DNA of 57,838 nt from Bradyrhizobium sp. 132 (lineage in GTDB: Bacteria > Pseudomonadota > Alphaproteobacteria > Rhizobiales > Xanthobacteraceae). Positions within the stretch are counted from its first letter, which is position 1, and the number at the start of each line of letters is the position of its first letter. The position numbers were made by a program, and so were the translations under genes. The DNA lies in contig NZ_JADPKY010000028.1 of NCBI RefSeq assembly GCF_023074185.1, positions 1 to 57,838 of the forward strand, given 5' to 3'. Below, piece after piece: positions 9,095 through 17,972 of the stretch. The notes below the pieces were generated by a model. The model saw only the letters and a program-made list of their open reading frames with translations. It searched no databases and had not been told where the DNA came from.

Positions 9095-9958
9095 TCAATT
9101 CGGCGATGCGTCCTGATCCATGAAGGTCAGGCGTGCCGGGTGTTGCTTTGCCGCGAACAGCTGATCATTGGTGATGAGCCCGGTCTCGAGGAGGGTGTCC
9201 AGAATCAGGTTTGCACGCTCACGCGCATTCGGAAGAGCAACATGCGAAGGTAGATCTAGTGGCGCATTTATCAGGCCGGCAAGCAAGGCTGCTTCGCCAA
9301 GTTCGATATCCTGAACCTGCTTCTGGAAATAACTCTGCGCAGCTTTACTGACGCCGAAGATGCCGCCTCCGATCTGCACACGGTTTAGGTAGATCTTCAG
9401 GATTTCATCCTTGCTGAGCCGCCATTCGAGCCAAATTGCGACAAGCGCCTCCTGTATCCTGACCTCCAAATTTGGTTGATCTGAGGGGAATAGAATTCTC
9501 GCAACCTGCTGGGTAATGGACGAGCGCACGGCCTTTGTGCCCGGGGCGGCATGCAATGAGAGCGCGATCGCGGTAAGGTCAATGCCGAAATGGCTATAGA
9601 AGCGGCGATCCCCGCTTGCCAATGTCGCCTTGACTAGGACGTCCGGAAGCTCCTTCACCGAAATCGAGCTGTAGGTCGCGCAAGCGCTGGTCAGACCCGT
9701 GCGACATTCCGGCAGACAGGGTGTGGGATCGTCGCCCTGGCTCCAATCCTGATCACCTGTTTTCTGAAAAACGGGGTTTGCCACGATCATTAACACTATG
9801 AGGCTGATGAGCCCGAATGTTAAGGCCTCCGAAAGCGGATCGATGATCGTACAGCGCAAGGATCGGCGAACAAGCCTTGCACCGCGCATAATCGACGAGC
9901 CACGCGTGGCTCCAGCCATCATACGATCTGGGATTGGGGTTCTTCTTCGCGGTATCAT
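9095..9958 (-). CDS. monofunctional peptidoglycan transglycosylase-like protein (GT51), catalytic Glu lost
   Basis: A 287-residue protein if started at the ATG at 9958; the frame is open to 10123 and an earlier start is possible. A membrane helix (ALTFGLISLIVLMIVANPVF) is followed by a GT51 domain. Conserved features are RRFYSHFGIDL, SSITQQVARILF, LEWRLSKDEILKIYLN and GEAALLAGLINAPLD. GT51 enzymes polymerise lipid II and need the glutamate of the E-D-R-R-F motif. Here that position is glycine (codon GGG at 9611-9613, one base from GAG), giving S-G-D-R-R-F. The protein is therefore probably inactive as a transglycosylase, although the rest of the fold is preserved. Confidence 0.75.
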   Translation of the reverse strand: MIPRRRTPIPDRMMAGATRGSSIMRGARLVRRSLRCTIIDPLSEALTFGLISLIVLMIVANPVFQKTGDQDWSQGDDPTPCLPECRTGLTSACATYSSISVKELPDVLVKATLASGDRRFYSHFGIDLTAIALSLHAAPGTKAVRSSITQQVARILFPSDQPNLEVRIQEALVAIWLEWRLSKDEILKIYLNRVQIGGGIFGVSKAAQSYFQKQVQDIELGEAALLAGLINAPLDLPSHVALPNARERANLILDTLLETGLITNDQLFAAKQHPARLTFMDQDASPN

Positions 9959-10181
9959 CTGACTCACTTGCGTTTCAAATTGTTTTGAACTTAGCGCCTC
10001 GAAACGCGTGCTGCCTGCGGCACGCCGCTCCGTTCGGACGTCCCCGCCAGACAAAGCATCTGTCGTAGTTCTGCAGCCGCGACACGCCGCAGCACAACGT
10101 AAGAACTCGCGCATCAGCTGCACCTTGCCGAGGGCGCCGGCAGCGAATTCTGCAGGTGAGAGGTGAGCCCGTGTGAATTGT

Positions 10182-10466
10182 TTAGCCCTCGCGGGCTATT
10201 GTCGAGCGCTTCTGGTCCGCAAGATCTGGTTCTGGTTGCCAGCAGGCGGGTTGCTCGAGCGAGTTGCGCGACGGCGGATGACTGCTGCAACTCTCTGCGG
10301 AGTGGGCCGTAGCCATATGCAGCCGCGCGCGCTCTCGTCGGATGCGAAAGCGCCGAGTACGGACGCCGTAGCCAGCCCCACCGGCGGCGACAATCGAAAG
10401 GACAATAAGAGCTGCCACCATCATCTCAAGCACGCCTCGCAGATCCTCAATGTCCCGCGCCTGCAC
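10182..10466 (-). CDS. small single-helix membrane protein behind a repeated promoter element
   Basis: A 94-residue frame starting at GTG (V-Q-A-R-D-I-E-D-L-R) with one hydrophobic helix near residues 14-34 (LEMMVAALIVLSIVAAGGAG) followed by a very basic stretch. I include it because one of the six MerR-type promoter-like elements (10512-10542) reads leftwards into it, with its -10 box about 45 bases before the GTG. No family recognised. The C-terminal half is low complexity and may not be native. Confidence 0.4.
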   Translation of the reverse strand: MQARDIEDLRGVLEMMVAALIVLSIVAAGGAGYGVRTRRFRIRRERARLHMATAHSAESCSSHPPSRNSLEQPACWQPEPDLADQKRSTIAREG

Positions 10467-10511
10467 CTTGAGGCCGGAATGTGTCTCGGGTTCGGAGAAT
10501 CGAACCGGTAG

Positions 10512-10542
10512 TTAGTACAACTTGACGCTAGGTACGATTCAA
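10512..10542 (-). promoter_or_regulatory. MerR-type promoter-like element, copy 1
   Basis: Read on the minus strand it has TTGAAT, a 19-bp spacer containing TAGCGTCAAGTTG, then TACTAA. It matches the other five copies almost base for base. It points to the small membrane-protein gene at 10182-10466. The IS3-family remnant begins about 40 bp behind it. Confidence 0.55.
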
Positions 10543-10584
10543 GTGGTGTTAAGGTCCAGCTCTAGATTCAGTCAGGTATCGGTT

Positions 10585-11092
10585 TGAACCGCCCCGGGTT
10601 TGTCGGAGGCTCCCAACTCCTGAGAGGATGGAGCCATGACGAGCAAGACGACGGACAAGTTGTCACCCGAGGTCCGGACCCGAGCGGTTCGGATGGTTCT
10701 GGATCTCTCCGGCGAGCATCCTTCGCGCCGGGCGGCGGTGAGATCGGTTGCGGCAAAGATCGGCGGCACACCGCAAACGCTTCGTGACTGGGTCAAGAAG
10801 GCCGAGATCGAGAGCGGGCAGCGGACCGGCGTTCCGACTGAGATGGCCGAGAAGCTGAAGGCCCTGACGGGAGAACCGCGAGCTCCGGCAGGCCAACGAG
10901 ATCCTACGCAACGCAAGCGCCTATTTTGCGATGGCGGAGCTCGACCGCCGGTGCAAGCCATGATCGCCTCTTGATGATCATCGTGGGCGCATGGAGGCGA
11001 GCCGATCTGCAAGGTCCTGCCGATGCGCCCCCTCGACCTACCACGCCGATGCGGCCAAGCGGCGCGATCCGGCCAAGGAAAAAACAACGCCA
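10585..11092 (+). mobile_element. IS3-family insertion sequence remnant (orfA/orfB degraded)
   Basis: The left end begins TGAACCGCCCCGGGTTTGTC, typical of IS3-family termini. OrfA starts at 10636 ([20 protein letters not shown]) and contains the helix-turn-helix [20 protein letters not shown]. It loses frame near 10870, after which [20 protein letters not shown] appears in another frame, so the leucine-zipper end of OrfA is separated. The beginning of OrfB is recognisable only as GEPICKVLP and STYHADAAKRRDPAK in shifting frames up to about 11090. The integrase core with its DDE residues and the right end are absent. The element cannot move by itself. Confidence 0.75.
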
Positions 11093-11262
11093 ACGCGCGA
11101 GTTCATAACAAGTGCAATTGTCAACCCACATCAAGATCGTCCCGATTTAACCGATTTGGCGAGGAGCCCACATGCAGCGTCTTTTGTCCGACAAGAAATG
11201 CGCCTGGTGCCGAGTCATTCGATCAGCCTGGTTAATCCGCCTGCAGCCCGCACCCCGCGCGT
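11093..11262. other. intergenic between IS remnant and metC-like gene
   Basis: Together with 11280-11521 this is about 430 bp without a convincing gene. The only signal seen is the possible sigma-54 promoter at 11263. Confidence 0.3.
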
Positions 11263-11279
11263 CTGGCCCAACCTTTGCT
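11263..11279 (+). promoter_or_regulatory. candidate sigma-54 (-24/-12) promoter upstream of the metC-like gene
   Basis: CTGGCCCAACCTTTGCT has GG and GC separated by exactly 10 bases, with the TTTGCT end typical of -12 boxes. It lies about 240 bp before the metC-like start at 11522. I found no clean NifA upstream site (TGT-N10-ACA) within about 150 bp, so activation by NifA is not established. Confidence 0.4.
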
Positions 11280-11521
11280 GTAGTGATGGACCCACTGTAG
11301 ATCTGCATGAAGCTGACCACCGACTTTCAGGAGCACGGTCCGGCACGGTCTCACTGTGCGGTTGACCGCGCTTTCGATGCGGGAGGAGAGCTGCTCTAAC
11401 GTTGGGATATGATGACGAAGAGGGCGTCGACGCAGAGTTCTCGAGTGGGCGCGCCGGAGATGAGTTGCACGTTGTGGGCATTCGCTGCGCATTAAGCGGC
11501 GCGATCCCAGATAGGAGAGGT

Positions 11522-12748
11522 ATGGATCGGATCCCTTCGGATAAAGGCTTGCCAGAGCCCAACACGCAATTGTCTCATCTCGGTCGCGCGCCGGCTGAAC
11601 ACGCCGGGATGGTCAATGTTCCTGTCTATCGGGGTTCCACGATCGTTTCGGAAACCCTCGAAGAGTGGGATAGGCGCAAGCAGAATCCAGTGACGAACTA
11701 CGGACGATTCGGCTCACCGCTGTCTCGCGCTCTCGAGGCTGCCATTTGTGAACTGGAAGGCGGGTATCGTTCGATCTTGTTCCCTTCGGGGCTCTCTGCG
11801 TGCTCCCACGCGCTTCTCGGGATCCTGAAGGCCGGGGATCATGTTTTGATCTGCGATAACGTCTATGAACCGGTCAGGATATTCGCGAACGAGGTTCTAA
11901 CTAGATTTAAGGTCAAAGTGGAGTACTTCCATCCCACACAACCTTCGGATTTACTCGCGAAGATTGGAACAAAAACGCGAGCTGTGTACCTGGAGTCCCC
12001 GGGGTCACTGACGTTTGAGGTACAGGATCTTCCCGCGCTGTGCGCGATCGCGCACCATTCGGGTGCGCTCGTGCTCATGGACAACACTTGGGCCACGCCG
12101 CTCTATTTCAAACCCTTTCTCCATGGCGTCGACATTTCGATCCATGCCGCGACAAAGTATATCGTTGGTCATTCCGACGCCCTTCTGGGCATTGCTACCG
12201 CTAACAAGGAAGCGTGGCCGCTCCTGCAGCCAAGCGCTCATCATTTCGGGGAGATTGCTGGGCCAGATGACATCTATTTAGCTCTTCGTGGACTGCGCAC
12301 ACTTGCCGTTCGCATGAGGCAGCATTGCGAAAATGGCATCAAGCTGGCTCAAAGCCTGGAAGACCACCCGGCAGTGGGCCAGGTTCTACACCCTGCGCTC
12401 CCAAACGATCCCGGCCACAATATTTGGAAGCGGGATTTCTTGGGTGCAAGTGGCCTGTTCGGCGTCGTTCTGAAGGCTATGCCCAAGGCCCAGCTTTCGG
12501 TTTTCTTCCAGAAACTGCGCCTTTTTGGAATCGGATTGTCGTGGGGTGGGTACGAAAGCCTTGTGCTGCCTGTCGATGATCCTCCACGAACGGAAGCTAA
12601 GGTTTCATTTGATGGACCGTTGATTCGTATTCACGCCGGCATCGAGAGGCCGAGTGATCTCATTGCGGACATGCATCAGGCGCTGCAAGCCGCCTGCGAA
12701 CACTCCGTGAGCGACGCTGCTTACCAGGATGAGAGCAGAGACGGGTGA
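11522..12748 (+). CDS. metC: cystathionine beta-lyase-like PLP enzyme
   Basis: A 408-residue member of the Cys/Met-metabolism PLP family, close to the usual 390-400 residues. Start chosen at 11522 (MDRIPSDKGLPEPNTQLSHL) because AGGAGAG lies just upstream; the frame is open further left. Recognisable features are YGRFGSPLSRALEAAICELE, the LFPSGLSACSHAL phosphate loop, VLMDNTWATPLYFKP, and the PLP lysine in HAATKYIVGHSDAL. Members cleave cystathionine to homocysteine, pyruvate and ammonia, but close relatives act on other sulfur amino acids. As an island copy behind a possible sigma-54 promoter it may have a symbiotic substrate; that is inference. Confidence 0.85.
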   Translation: MDRIPSDKGLPEPNTQLSHLGRAPAEHAGMVNVPVYRGSTIVSETLEEWDRRKQNPVTNYGRFGSPLSRALEAAICELEGGYRSILFPSGLSACSHALLGILKAGDHVLICDNVYEPVRIFANEVLTRFKVKVEYFHPTQPSDLLAKIGTKTRAVYLESPGSLTFEVQDLPALCAIAHHSGALVLMDNTWATPLYFKPFLHGVDISIHAATKYIVGHSDALLGIATANKEAWPLLQPSAHHFGEIAGPDDIYLALRGLRTLAVRMRQHCENGIKLAQSLEDHPAVGQVLHPALPNDPGHNIWKRDFLGASGLFGVVLKAMPKAQLSVFFQKLRLFGIGLSWGGYESLVLPVDDPPRTEAKVSFDGPLIRIHAGIERPSDLIADMHQALQAACEHSVSDAAYQDESRDG

Positions 12749-13540
12749 TTTCAAGGGCAGTATTGATGGTGTGAGGAGGCCGATAAGAGCGACGCTTGGG
12801 GGCGCTATCGCAACCATGCGTACGGCTTCTGTCTGTCAATGTGCGTGAGCACAACGCCCATGTGTGCGGTCGGTTGGATCTCATTTAAGCCGCAGGCCAT
12901 TGCCGTATTCGGATGATTCGCTTACCCAAACGTGTCCGGGTGCTTTTGAACACGAGCGCTTGGCAATAGGCGACCGCGCAACCGGGAATCTCCGGCTTTC
13001 CGTTCGGTACGGCGCGACCGCAAACGGGTATCGCAGCGGATGCATGCCATTTCTGCGTCTAATTGCCTCTGTGCCCTATGACGCGGGCGCCGGGTCTACA
13101 CTAGCTCGGCTGGCCCCCGGAGCAGAGGCGCGGAGGCTGATCCAAGGCGTAAACGATCGTTCGCGTACTTGCCGATGCGACATACATTCTTCAGCTAGCA
13201 CCAACAAGGTTGTGTCTCTTGCGACGAATGTCCGAATTGTAGCAGTGAACGTGGCGCCCAGTTCTCCAGCACTCCTGGTTTGCGGCAGTGCTCCTGCCGC
13301 CTCAGCTGGGACGACATTTTCTGGACGCTTCAGGTCCGCCTCCTCCGGAAGAGGCGCATGCACAATGTTATCTATCGAGCAGCTACCCAATCTCAGCCAA
13401 CTCGATTGCAGCTCATGACGAGAAGTATGACTGTCGCGTTCGGTCGAGCACTTCGAAGCAAGAGGAGGCTGAAGTGGGCAGGGCCCTGCCCAAATCGATC
13501 CACTCAAAAGACGCAGCACCGGATTGCCTAAGTCGGTGGC
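12749..13540. other. about 800 bp without a convincing gene
   Basis: Several long frames overlap on both strands (for example 12864-13418 plus, 13076-13552 minus) but their amino-acid composition is irregular and no domain is recognisable. The GGGAGG ribosome-binding sequence of the luxR-like gene lies at the right edge. Confidence 0.3.
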
Positions 13541-13552
13541 GGGAGGCACCAA

Positions 13553-14276
13553 ATGGACCTATTTTGCTTCATCGAATGCGCAAAACAGTCGATCTCCCGA
13601 GGTGTTGTTCGATCTGCTTGTGAGCTGCTCAAGCGAACAGGGCTTCAGTCAAGTCGCTTACGGAGCGCTGACGGACGCGGAGCCGACCCGCCGGCCAGAG
13701 TATCTGCCAGCCGCCGTGACAGTGAACTTTCCTTCCGCGTGGCGCGAGCGCTATGCTGAACGCCGATACAATGCCATCGATCCTGTGGTTCGGCGTACGA
13801 CGATGCAGTCGGCGCCGTTTCTATGGGATCAACTCGCTCACAAATATCAATTGCAACCCGGCGAAATGCGTGTGTTGAACGAGGCCAAAGAGGCGGGTCT
13901 GAAGCACGGCGTAACCGTACCACTGTTCGGACCATTTGGACAGCTATCAGTCGTATCCTTTGCATCCAGCTTCGACGATGTCGACCCTGAGTATCGCCTC
14001 AGTCGTCTCAACGCATTGGCTTGGCAGTCCCATCATACATTTGCAGAAATCGCGCCCTCATCGGAGGGCAAATGCCATATGAAAGTGGCCCTATCCGAAC
14101 GAGAAAAGGATTGCCTCCGCTGGGTGGAAGAGGGGAAATCATCCTGCGAAATCGGAGTCATCCTGAGAGTCAGCGAGAATACGGTGAACTTTCACCTGAA
14201 GAACGCGATGCGAAAGCTAGAGACGAACAGCCGTACCCATTGCCTTGCCAAGGCGATTCGCCCCGGTCTAATCTGA
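13553..14276 (+). pseudogene. LuxR-type autoinducer-binding regulator with disturbed 5' end
   Basis: The main frame (open from a TTG at 13524, 250 codons) has an N-terminal autoinducer-binding domain. The signature Y...D-P-V...PF-W is present as RRYNAIDPVVRR and APFLWDQL. A C-terminal LuxR helix-turn-helix follows (LSEREKDCLRWVEEGKSSCE, SENTVNFHLKNAMRKL). However, the best start, ATG 13553 six bases after GGGAGG, encodes MDLFCFIECAKQS in a different frame. The main frame resumes coherently with SPEVLFDLLVSC, so one indel around 13590-13605 probably separates the true start from the body. If a TTG or GTG start at 13524-13536 is used, a complete regulator could still be made. No luxI-type synthase gene is nearby, so it would be a LuxR solo. 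Confidence 0.65.
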
Positions 14277-14706
14277 CGTTTCGGCGCCGCTGCCCCGTAC
14301 CGACCTATGTCGAAGTCACGAGCGAGCGATCTGACCAGCGTGGCAACACGACAGCGAGGACACGTTCAGCCCAAGGTGCAGAAGATGCTGTCGCCGCGAA
14401 TAGCTGACAAGCCTGTCGTCTCGTCGTCTTCGGGGGCATAGATGCGTATCCCGCCGAGGGTTGGTCGAGTTTTCGAGGCGGGAGAGGTTCGCACGATCGC
14501 CTAAATCCGACGTGGACTGGCCATGACGGTAGACTATTCGGCGTATCGATGACGCGCGTGCGATCACAGTGATCTTCGCAAGCGTGCTTGGTTGTGGATG
14601 CCGCCACCCATCAATATGGGAGCGGTTTTCGGGCCTGGGTTGCGGCAACCTAGTCGCCTGGGATAACGGTATCGCTTGATGCAGCAAGCCTGCACTTGCA
14701 AAAACA
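14277..14706. other. about 430 bp without a gene
   Basis: Only short unrecognisable frames. It separates the LuxR-type gene from the terminator of the leftward porin gene. Confidence 0.3.
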
Positions 14707-14729
14707 AGCCCCGGCCATGGGCCGGGGCT
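14707..14729 (-). terminator. rho-independent terminator of the outer-membrane protein gene
   Basis: AGCCCCGGCC and GGCCGGGGCT form a perfect 10-bp stem around a 3-base loop. On the minus strand it is followed by TTGTTTTT. It lies about 25 bp past the stop of the gene at 14755-15492. Confidence 0.85.
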
Positions 14730-14754
14730 TTCGATTCCTCGTTCGTACTGCTGA

Positions 14755-15492
14755 TCAATATTTCAGAAGAAACGGGCCGCCGAACTTATAATTGAGCCGG
14801 GCAGTCAGAAGATCGAAATCCTGGCGGACGCGATCGGTTCCGCCTGCGGGCGCGGCGAAGTGCACCGCTCCGGGCTGCATGAATAGGTGGTCGTACTCGA
14901 GGCTGACCGACCAGCTCGGCGCGAAACCGTACTCAATCCCAGCTCCCAGCGCACCACCCCAAAGAATGTGGTCGCTCTTCCCAAGCTGCGCGCCCGTGAG
15001 GGTCGAGCTAATCTGATAGGTATTGCTCGTCACTGCGGCACCACCTTTGGCGTAAAACAATACGTTGTCTACGGCATAACCGATCTGCCCTGTTACCAGG
15101 CCGAACGCATCAATCTTGGTCTGGTTGATATCCGCAAACGCGACGCTGTCATTCGAGCCAGTCAAACCAGCCCAGTTCCCCTGGCCTTCAACACCAAGCA
15201 CGATCTGGCCCGTCTGCCTTCGATACCCGATCTGGCCACCCACAGTAGCGCCGGTCGCATCATGGCAGCCCTCAGGTGTGCCGCCATTGAAGTCCCAGCA
15301 ATTCGCGCTTGAGCCAAAGCCGCCGTTCAAGCCGACGTAGTAGCCGCTCCAGTCATAGATCATAGCCTCAACAAGCTGCGGAGCTTTGCTATAAAGAGGC
15401 TGGACGGGCTGGGCAGCCAGATCCGCGCCGAATGCGGGCGCAATCGCGCCGAGCGCCACAATGCTTGCAGTCGCGAGCAACAAGTTCTTCAT
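14755..15492 (-). CDS. Omp25/Omp31-family outer-membrane beta-barrel protein
   Basis: A 245-residue exported protein. Residues 1-23 are a signal peptide (MKNLLLATASIVALGAIAPA, cleavage after A-F-G-A). The mature part starts with the loop and first strand typical of the alphaproteobacterial Omp25/31 and RopB group (YDWSGYYVGLNGGFGSS). Alternating hydrophobic strands follow and it ends LTARLNYKFGGPFLLKY, an aromatic beta-barrel C-terminus. Start set at the ATG before K-N-L-L-L rather than the one four codons earlier. It has its own terminator and no operon partners. Such porins affect surface properties during host contact; any specific symbiotic role is not visible here. Confidence 0.85.
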   Translation of the reverse strand: MKNLLLATASIVALGAIAPAFGADLAAQPVQPLYSKAPQLVEAMIYDWSGYYVGLNGGFGSSANCWDFNGGTPEGCHDATGATVGGQIGYRRQTGQIVLGVEGQGNWAGLTGSNDSVAFADINQTKIDAFGLVTGQIGYAVDNVLFYAKGGAAVTSNTYQISSTLTGAQLGKSDHILWGGALGAGIEYGFAPSWSVSLEYDHLFMQPGAVHFAAPAGGTDRVRQDFDLLTARLNYKFGGPFLLKY

Positions 15493-15699
15493 TTCTACTC
15501 TCATGTCTTGAGTGCCCCGAGCCTCGCGCGTCTTAACAACATCCGCACGGATAGCTGTAGCTGCACCGCAACATTTCGTCGGAAAGGAATGCTTGAACCG
15601 AACCCTGCGTCAGGTTGCGGCGTTGCGGATCACGCTTCGCAATGCTCTTTCGCGTGCGAACCAGATCGCGTGGCGTCGGCGAAAAGCGTGCTGCTGATC

Positions 15700-16014
15700 T
15701 CAGCGGATGAAGCACACCGCAACCCACACGAGGCCCAGCCACACCGCAACCGAAAAGAGCAAAGCGCCTTGCAACGCCCTTGCTCTTATCCTGTGACGCC
15801 ACCGAAGGAGCTGCGATGAGCAACCGGTGAAGCGCCGACCCCGTACAACAGATATCACGTCATCGTAATCTGCGAACCGGAAGTGAGAGCGATGCTTTCG
15901 AATATACGCCAGCCGCTCAGTGGGTGACAGGCACTGCGCCCACACCTCCGATGCCTCATGATCAAAACACGCGCTATTCTCCAGGACCTCGGCGAGGCGC
16001 TCGTCAGGTTTCAT
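15700..16014 (-). CDS. hypothetical protein with C-terminal membrane helix (104 aa)
   Basis: Starts MKPDERLAEVLENSACFDHE. The first 60 residues are polar and look coding; residues about 80-104 form one hydrophobic helix (ALLFSVAVWLGLVWVAVCFI). No family recognised. The junction near residue 62 is arginine-rich and may mark an altered end. Confidence 0.4.
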   Translation of the reverse strand: MKPDERLAEVLENSACFDHEASEVWAQCLSPTERLAYIRKHRSHFRFADYDDVISVVRGRRFTGCSSQLLRWRHRIRARALQGALLFSVAVWLGLVWVAVCFIR

Positions 16015-16607
16015 GATGCATCCGCTGTAGTGACTATCGCGGATCGAGTTCTAGGAGGGGAGGCTAACCTTGGAAACCTCTCGGTTTAGGTAGGCGATGC
16101 GGCGCTGATCCTGCGCGAGATGAAATTCGAAGTCGTGCGGTGGCTCTGGATCAGCCTTCTGGCCCAGTGCAGATGGACACGGGCATTGAACCGGCGTAGA
16201 TGCCGCAGGAGAGTGAAAGGTGCTCCTTGTCGATGGTGTGCACCAGCGCTTGTTAGAATTCGGTCCGGCAATGGCTTCCGCGCATGCTAAGATCACACAA
16301 ACGTACGTTGCAAGGTCCAGGGCCGGTCGCGAATACACGGCTGCCGATCCGATCATCCCTGAACGGCCGGCTCGCCGTCGTCACCGTCAGTGTCTCGGGT
16401 CAAATCGGCCACCAGTCGCACCTTGCACCGCGCTGTTGGGACGGACTGCACGCGCGTGCCCTCCACGCCGCCGCCCGATTTTGTGCTCGACGAACTGACG
16501 GCGCCCGGCGTTCGCCCTCTTGTGGCAGATCGGCAATTTCCTTGCTTGAGCAAGGCCTGCCGCATTAGGAACCACGGCGTGCGGGAACTCGGAGCGGCGG
16601 CGGAGCA
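16015..16607. other. about 600 bp, no intact gene
   Basis: Short frames on both strands. One minus-strand tail (about 16070-16150) reads HDFEFHLAQDQRRIAYLNRE, which looks like a piece of a once-coding helical protein, but it has no credible start or domain. Confidence 0.3.
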
Positions 16608-16746
16608 GAACTGCCGGAAGCCCTGGCTTGCGAGAGACCTCAGGCAGGCGGCAAGCGCACGCCGGTCCCTCGTTGAAGCAGGGCACGATGACATCCACGC
16701 TGGGCAAAGCACCGGTCTTGACCGGGTCGTACGGCGGCAGTGAGGC
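16608..16746 (-). pseudogene. nodC: fragment of a second nodC copy
   Basis: Read leftwards from 16746 this segment encodes ASLPPYDPVKTGALPSVDVI followed by V-P-C-F-N-E-G-P. After a frameshift near 16660 it continues LAACLRSLASQGF. The intact NodC of this window has ASLPPYDSVDAGALPSVDVI, V-P-C-F-N-E-D-P and LAACLKSLASQDY at the same place. This is therefore a piece of the NodC glycosyltransferase N-terminal region, about 45 codons, in opposite orientation to the working gene. Nothing else of nodC is recognisable on either side. Confidence 0.75.
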
Positions 16747-16771
16747 GCCGATCGCTGGAGCGGGTCCTGCA

Positions 16772-17116
16772 TCAACGCGTCTTGGGATGAGCGCTGCAGA
16801 TACCAACTTCGTTAAAAGGATCCTCAGCGCGGCGCGGTTCACTGGTCATGAACATCTTCATTGCAAAGTCGAGCGACCGGTATGCTCGATCGCGGGCCGC
16901 CTGCGGCAAATCAGGAGTTGCGTCAATCGCGGCGCGCGCGTCGCTCATAATCTTATCTTTTGCGGAAAGAAGCTTTGCATCTAGGATTACATGAAGCGTC
17001 TCTCGAACTTCAGGTGAGATCGCGCTATCGCCATCGATCAATTCTCGAAATTTCCAGAATATACGCTCGACTGCTACCGTCGACCCGAGGACTGACATTA
17101 GCCTTGGTGACATCAT
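16772..17116 (-). CDS. hypothetical protein (114 aa)
   Basis: Starts MMSPRLMSVLGSTVAVERIF with AAGGAG seven bases upstream of the first ATG, a strong start. The rest is mostly helical (EVRETLHVILDAKLLSAKDK, AARDRAYRSLDFAMKMFMTS). I do not recognise the family. It ends about 25 bp before the nodC fragment on the same strand. The last 20 residues look less native and may have been altered by that junction. Confidence 0.5.
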   Translation of the reverse strand: MMSPRLMSVLGSTVAVERIFWKFRELIDGDSAISPEVRETLHVILDAKLLSAKDKIMSDARAAIDATPDLPQAARDRAYRSLDFAMKMFMTSEPRRAEDPFNEVGICSAHPKTR

Positions 17117-17669
17117 TGGCCATCTCCTTCTCCAGCCTGAATCTCGAACTATCCCAGCGAAATTAGACCTGTCCGCGTCTCGCACCGGCGCGCGAGGCGA
17201 CCCTGAACAGGCGAATGACTGGGATACATGTCGGCTGCTACACCCCAGCCCGCGTGAGACGGACGTTCAAGATATGCTCAGCGGAACTCGCAAGGTGCGA
17301 TTTGCGAGCAAGGCACTTCTCTTTCCTGCGCTCCAAGCCGTAACTCGGTAGCGTGCGGTGGCTCACGTGCAAAACGGAGGGTATGCGCCGCTTCCCATTT
17401 GCCACAATACATGCAGCGGCATCGGAGTTGGACTTCTGCCACGCGCGCGTTTTGTGATTGCCTGGGTGCATCGACATCGAGCCTGCCGATCCCGCGACGG
17501 TGTGTTGGTCGTGCGCCACGTTGACCTCGATCATCTCTTGATTCTCCATTGGTCATCGGGTCGAGCGCAGAAAGGGCGGCAACTTAAACGCGCAGATCAT
17601 TTTCACGTGCTGGATTCCGTATCTCATTGGTTCGTTTCGGCTACCATAACTGTCCTCGCCACTGCACGG
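17117..17669. other. about 550 bp without a gene
   Basis: Frames on both strands are arginine/histidine-rich and unconvincing. Nothing recognised. Confidence 0.3.
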
Positions 17670-17972
17670 CTATGCTGTGCAAACCGTGCATTTCACCCAC
17701 CAGCGGCCACCGCGCTTCTCCGCGCGCAGCTTGCCGCGGCGGATCCGAGAGAGCACCCCTTCGGGGCTTATGTGGTTCATCGCTGCGTATCGCTGAACAG
17801 TGAGGTAGTCCTCATGCAGAGGCGGAGGGGTGCTAATTCCGTGCGCAGCCAGCAGAATGCGCAGCGAAGCCAACTCCGCCAGCACGATCTCGAGCTTACG
17901 CGCGATCTCGTCCATCTGGTCGAAGCGCTGCCGGGACCGCGTCACGACAGGCCCGCCCGTGCGATAAGCCAC
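17670..17972 (-). CDS. small protein with excisionase/MerR-like helix-turn-helix
   Basis: A 100-residue frame; a start at the internal methionine (MDEIARKLEIVLAELASLRI, 17915) is equally possible. The C-terminal part reads YLTVQRYAAMNHISPEGVLS followed by RIRRGKLRAEKRGGRWWV. This is the layout of short helix-turn-helix domains (excisionase type) in which a tyrosine/threonine start, a helix pair and a G-R-W-W wing follow each other. A helical N-terminal segment may dimerise. Such proteins often serve as directionality factors or regulators of mobile elements; no integrase is adjacent. Confidence 0.5.
   Translation of the reverse strand: MAYRTGGPVVTRSRQRFDQMDEIARKLEIVLAELASLRILLAAHGISTPPPLHEDYLTVQRYAAMNHISPEGVLSRIRRGKLRAEKRGGRWWVKCTVCTA

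Noticed and set aside
13076..13552. 158-codon minus frame upstream of the LuxR gene
   Set aside because: No start signal or domain and mixed composition; not reported as a gene.
16527..16549. GG-N10-GC spacing (CGGCAATTTCCTTGCTT) resembling a sigma-54 promoter
   Set aside because: It lies beside the nodC fragment on the plus strand with no gene downstream; one GG-N10-GC match per few kb is expected by chance.
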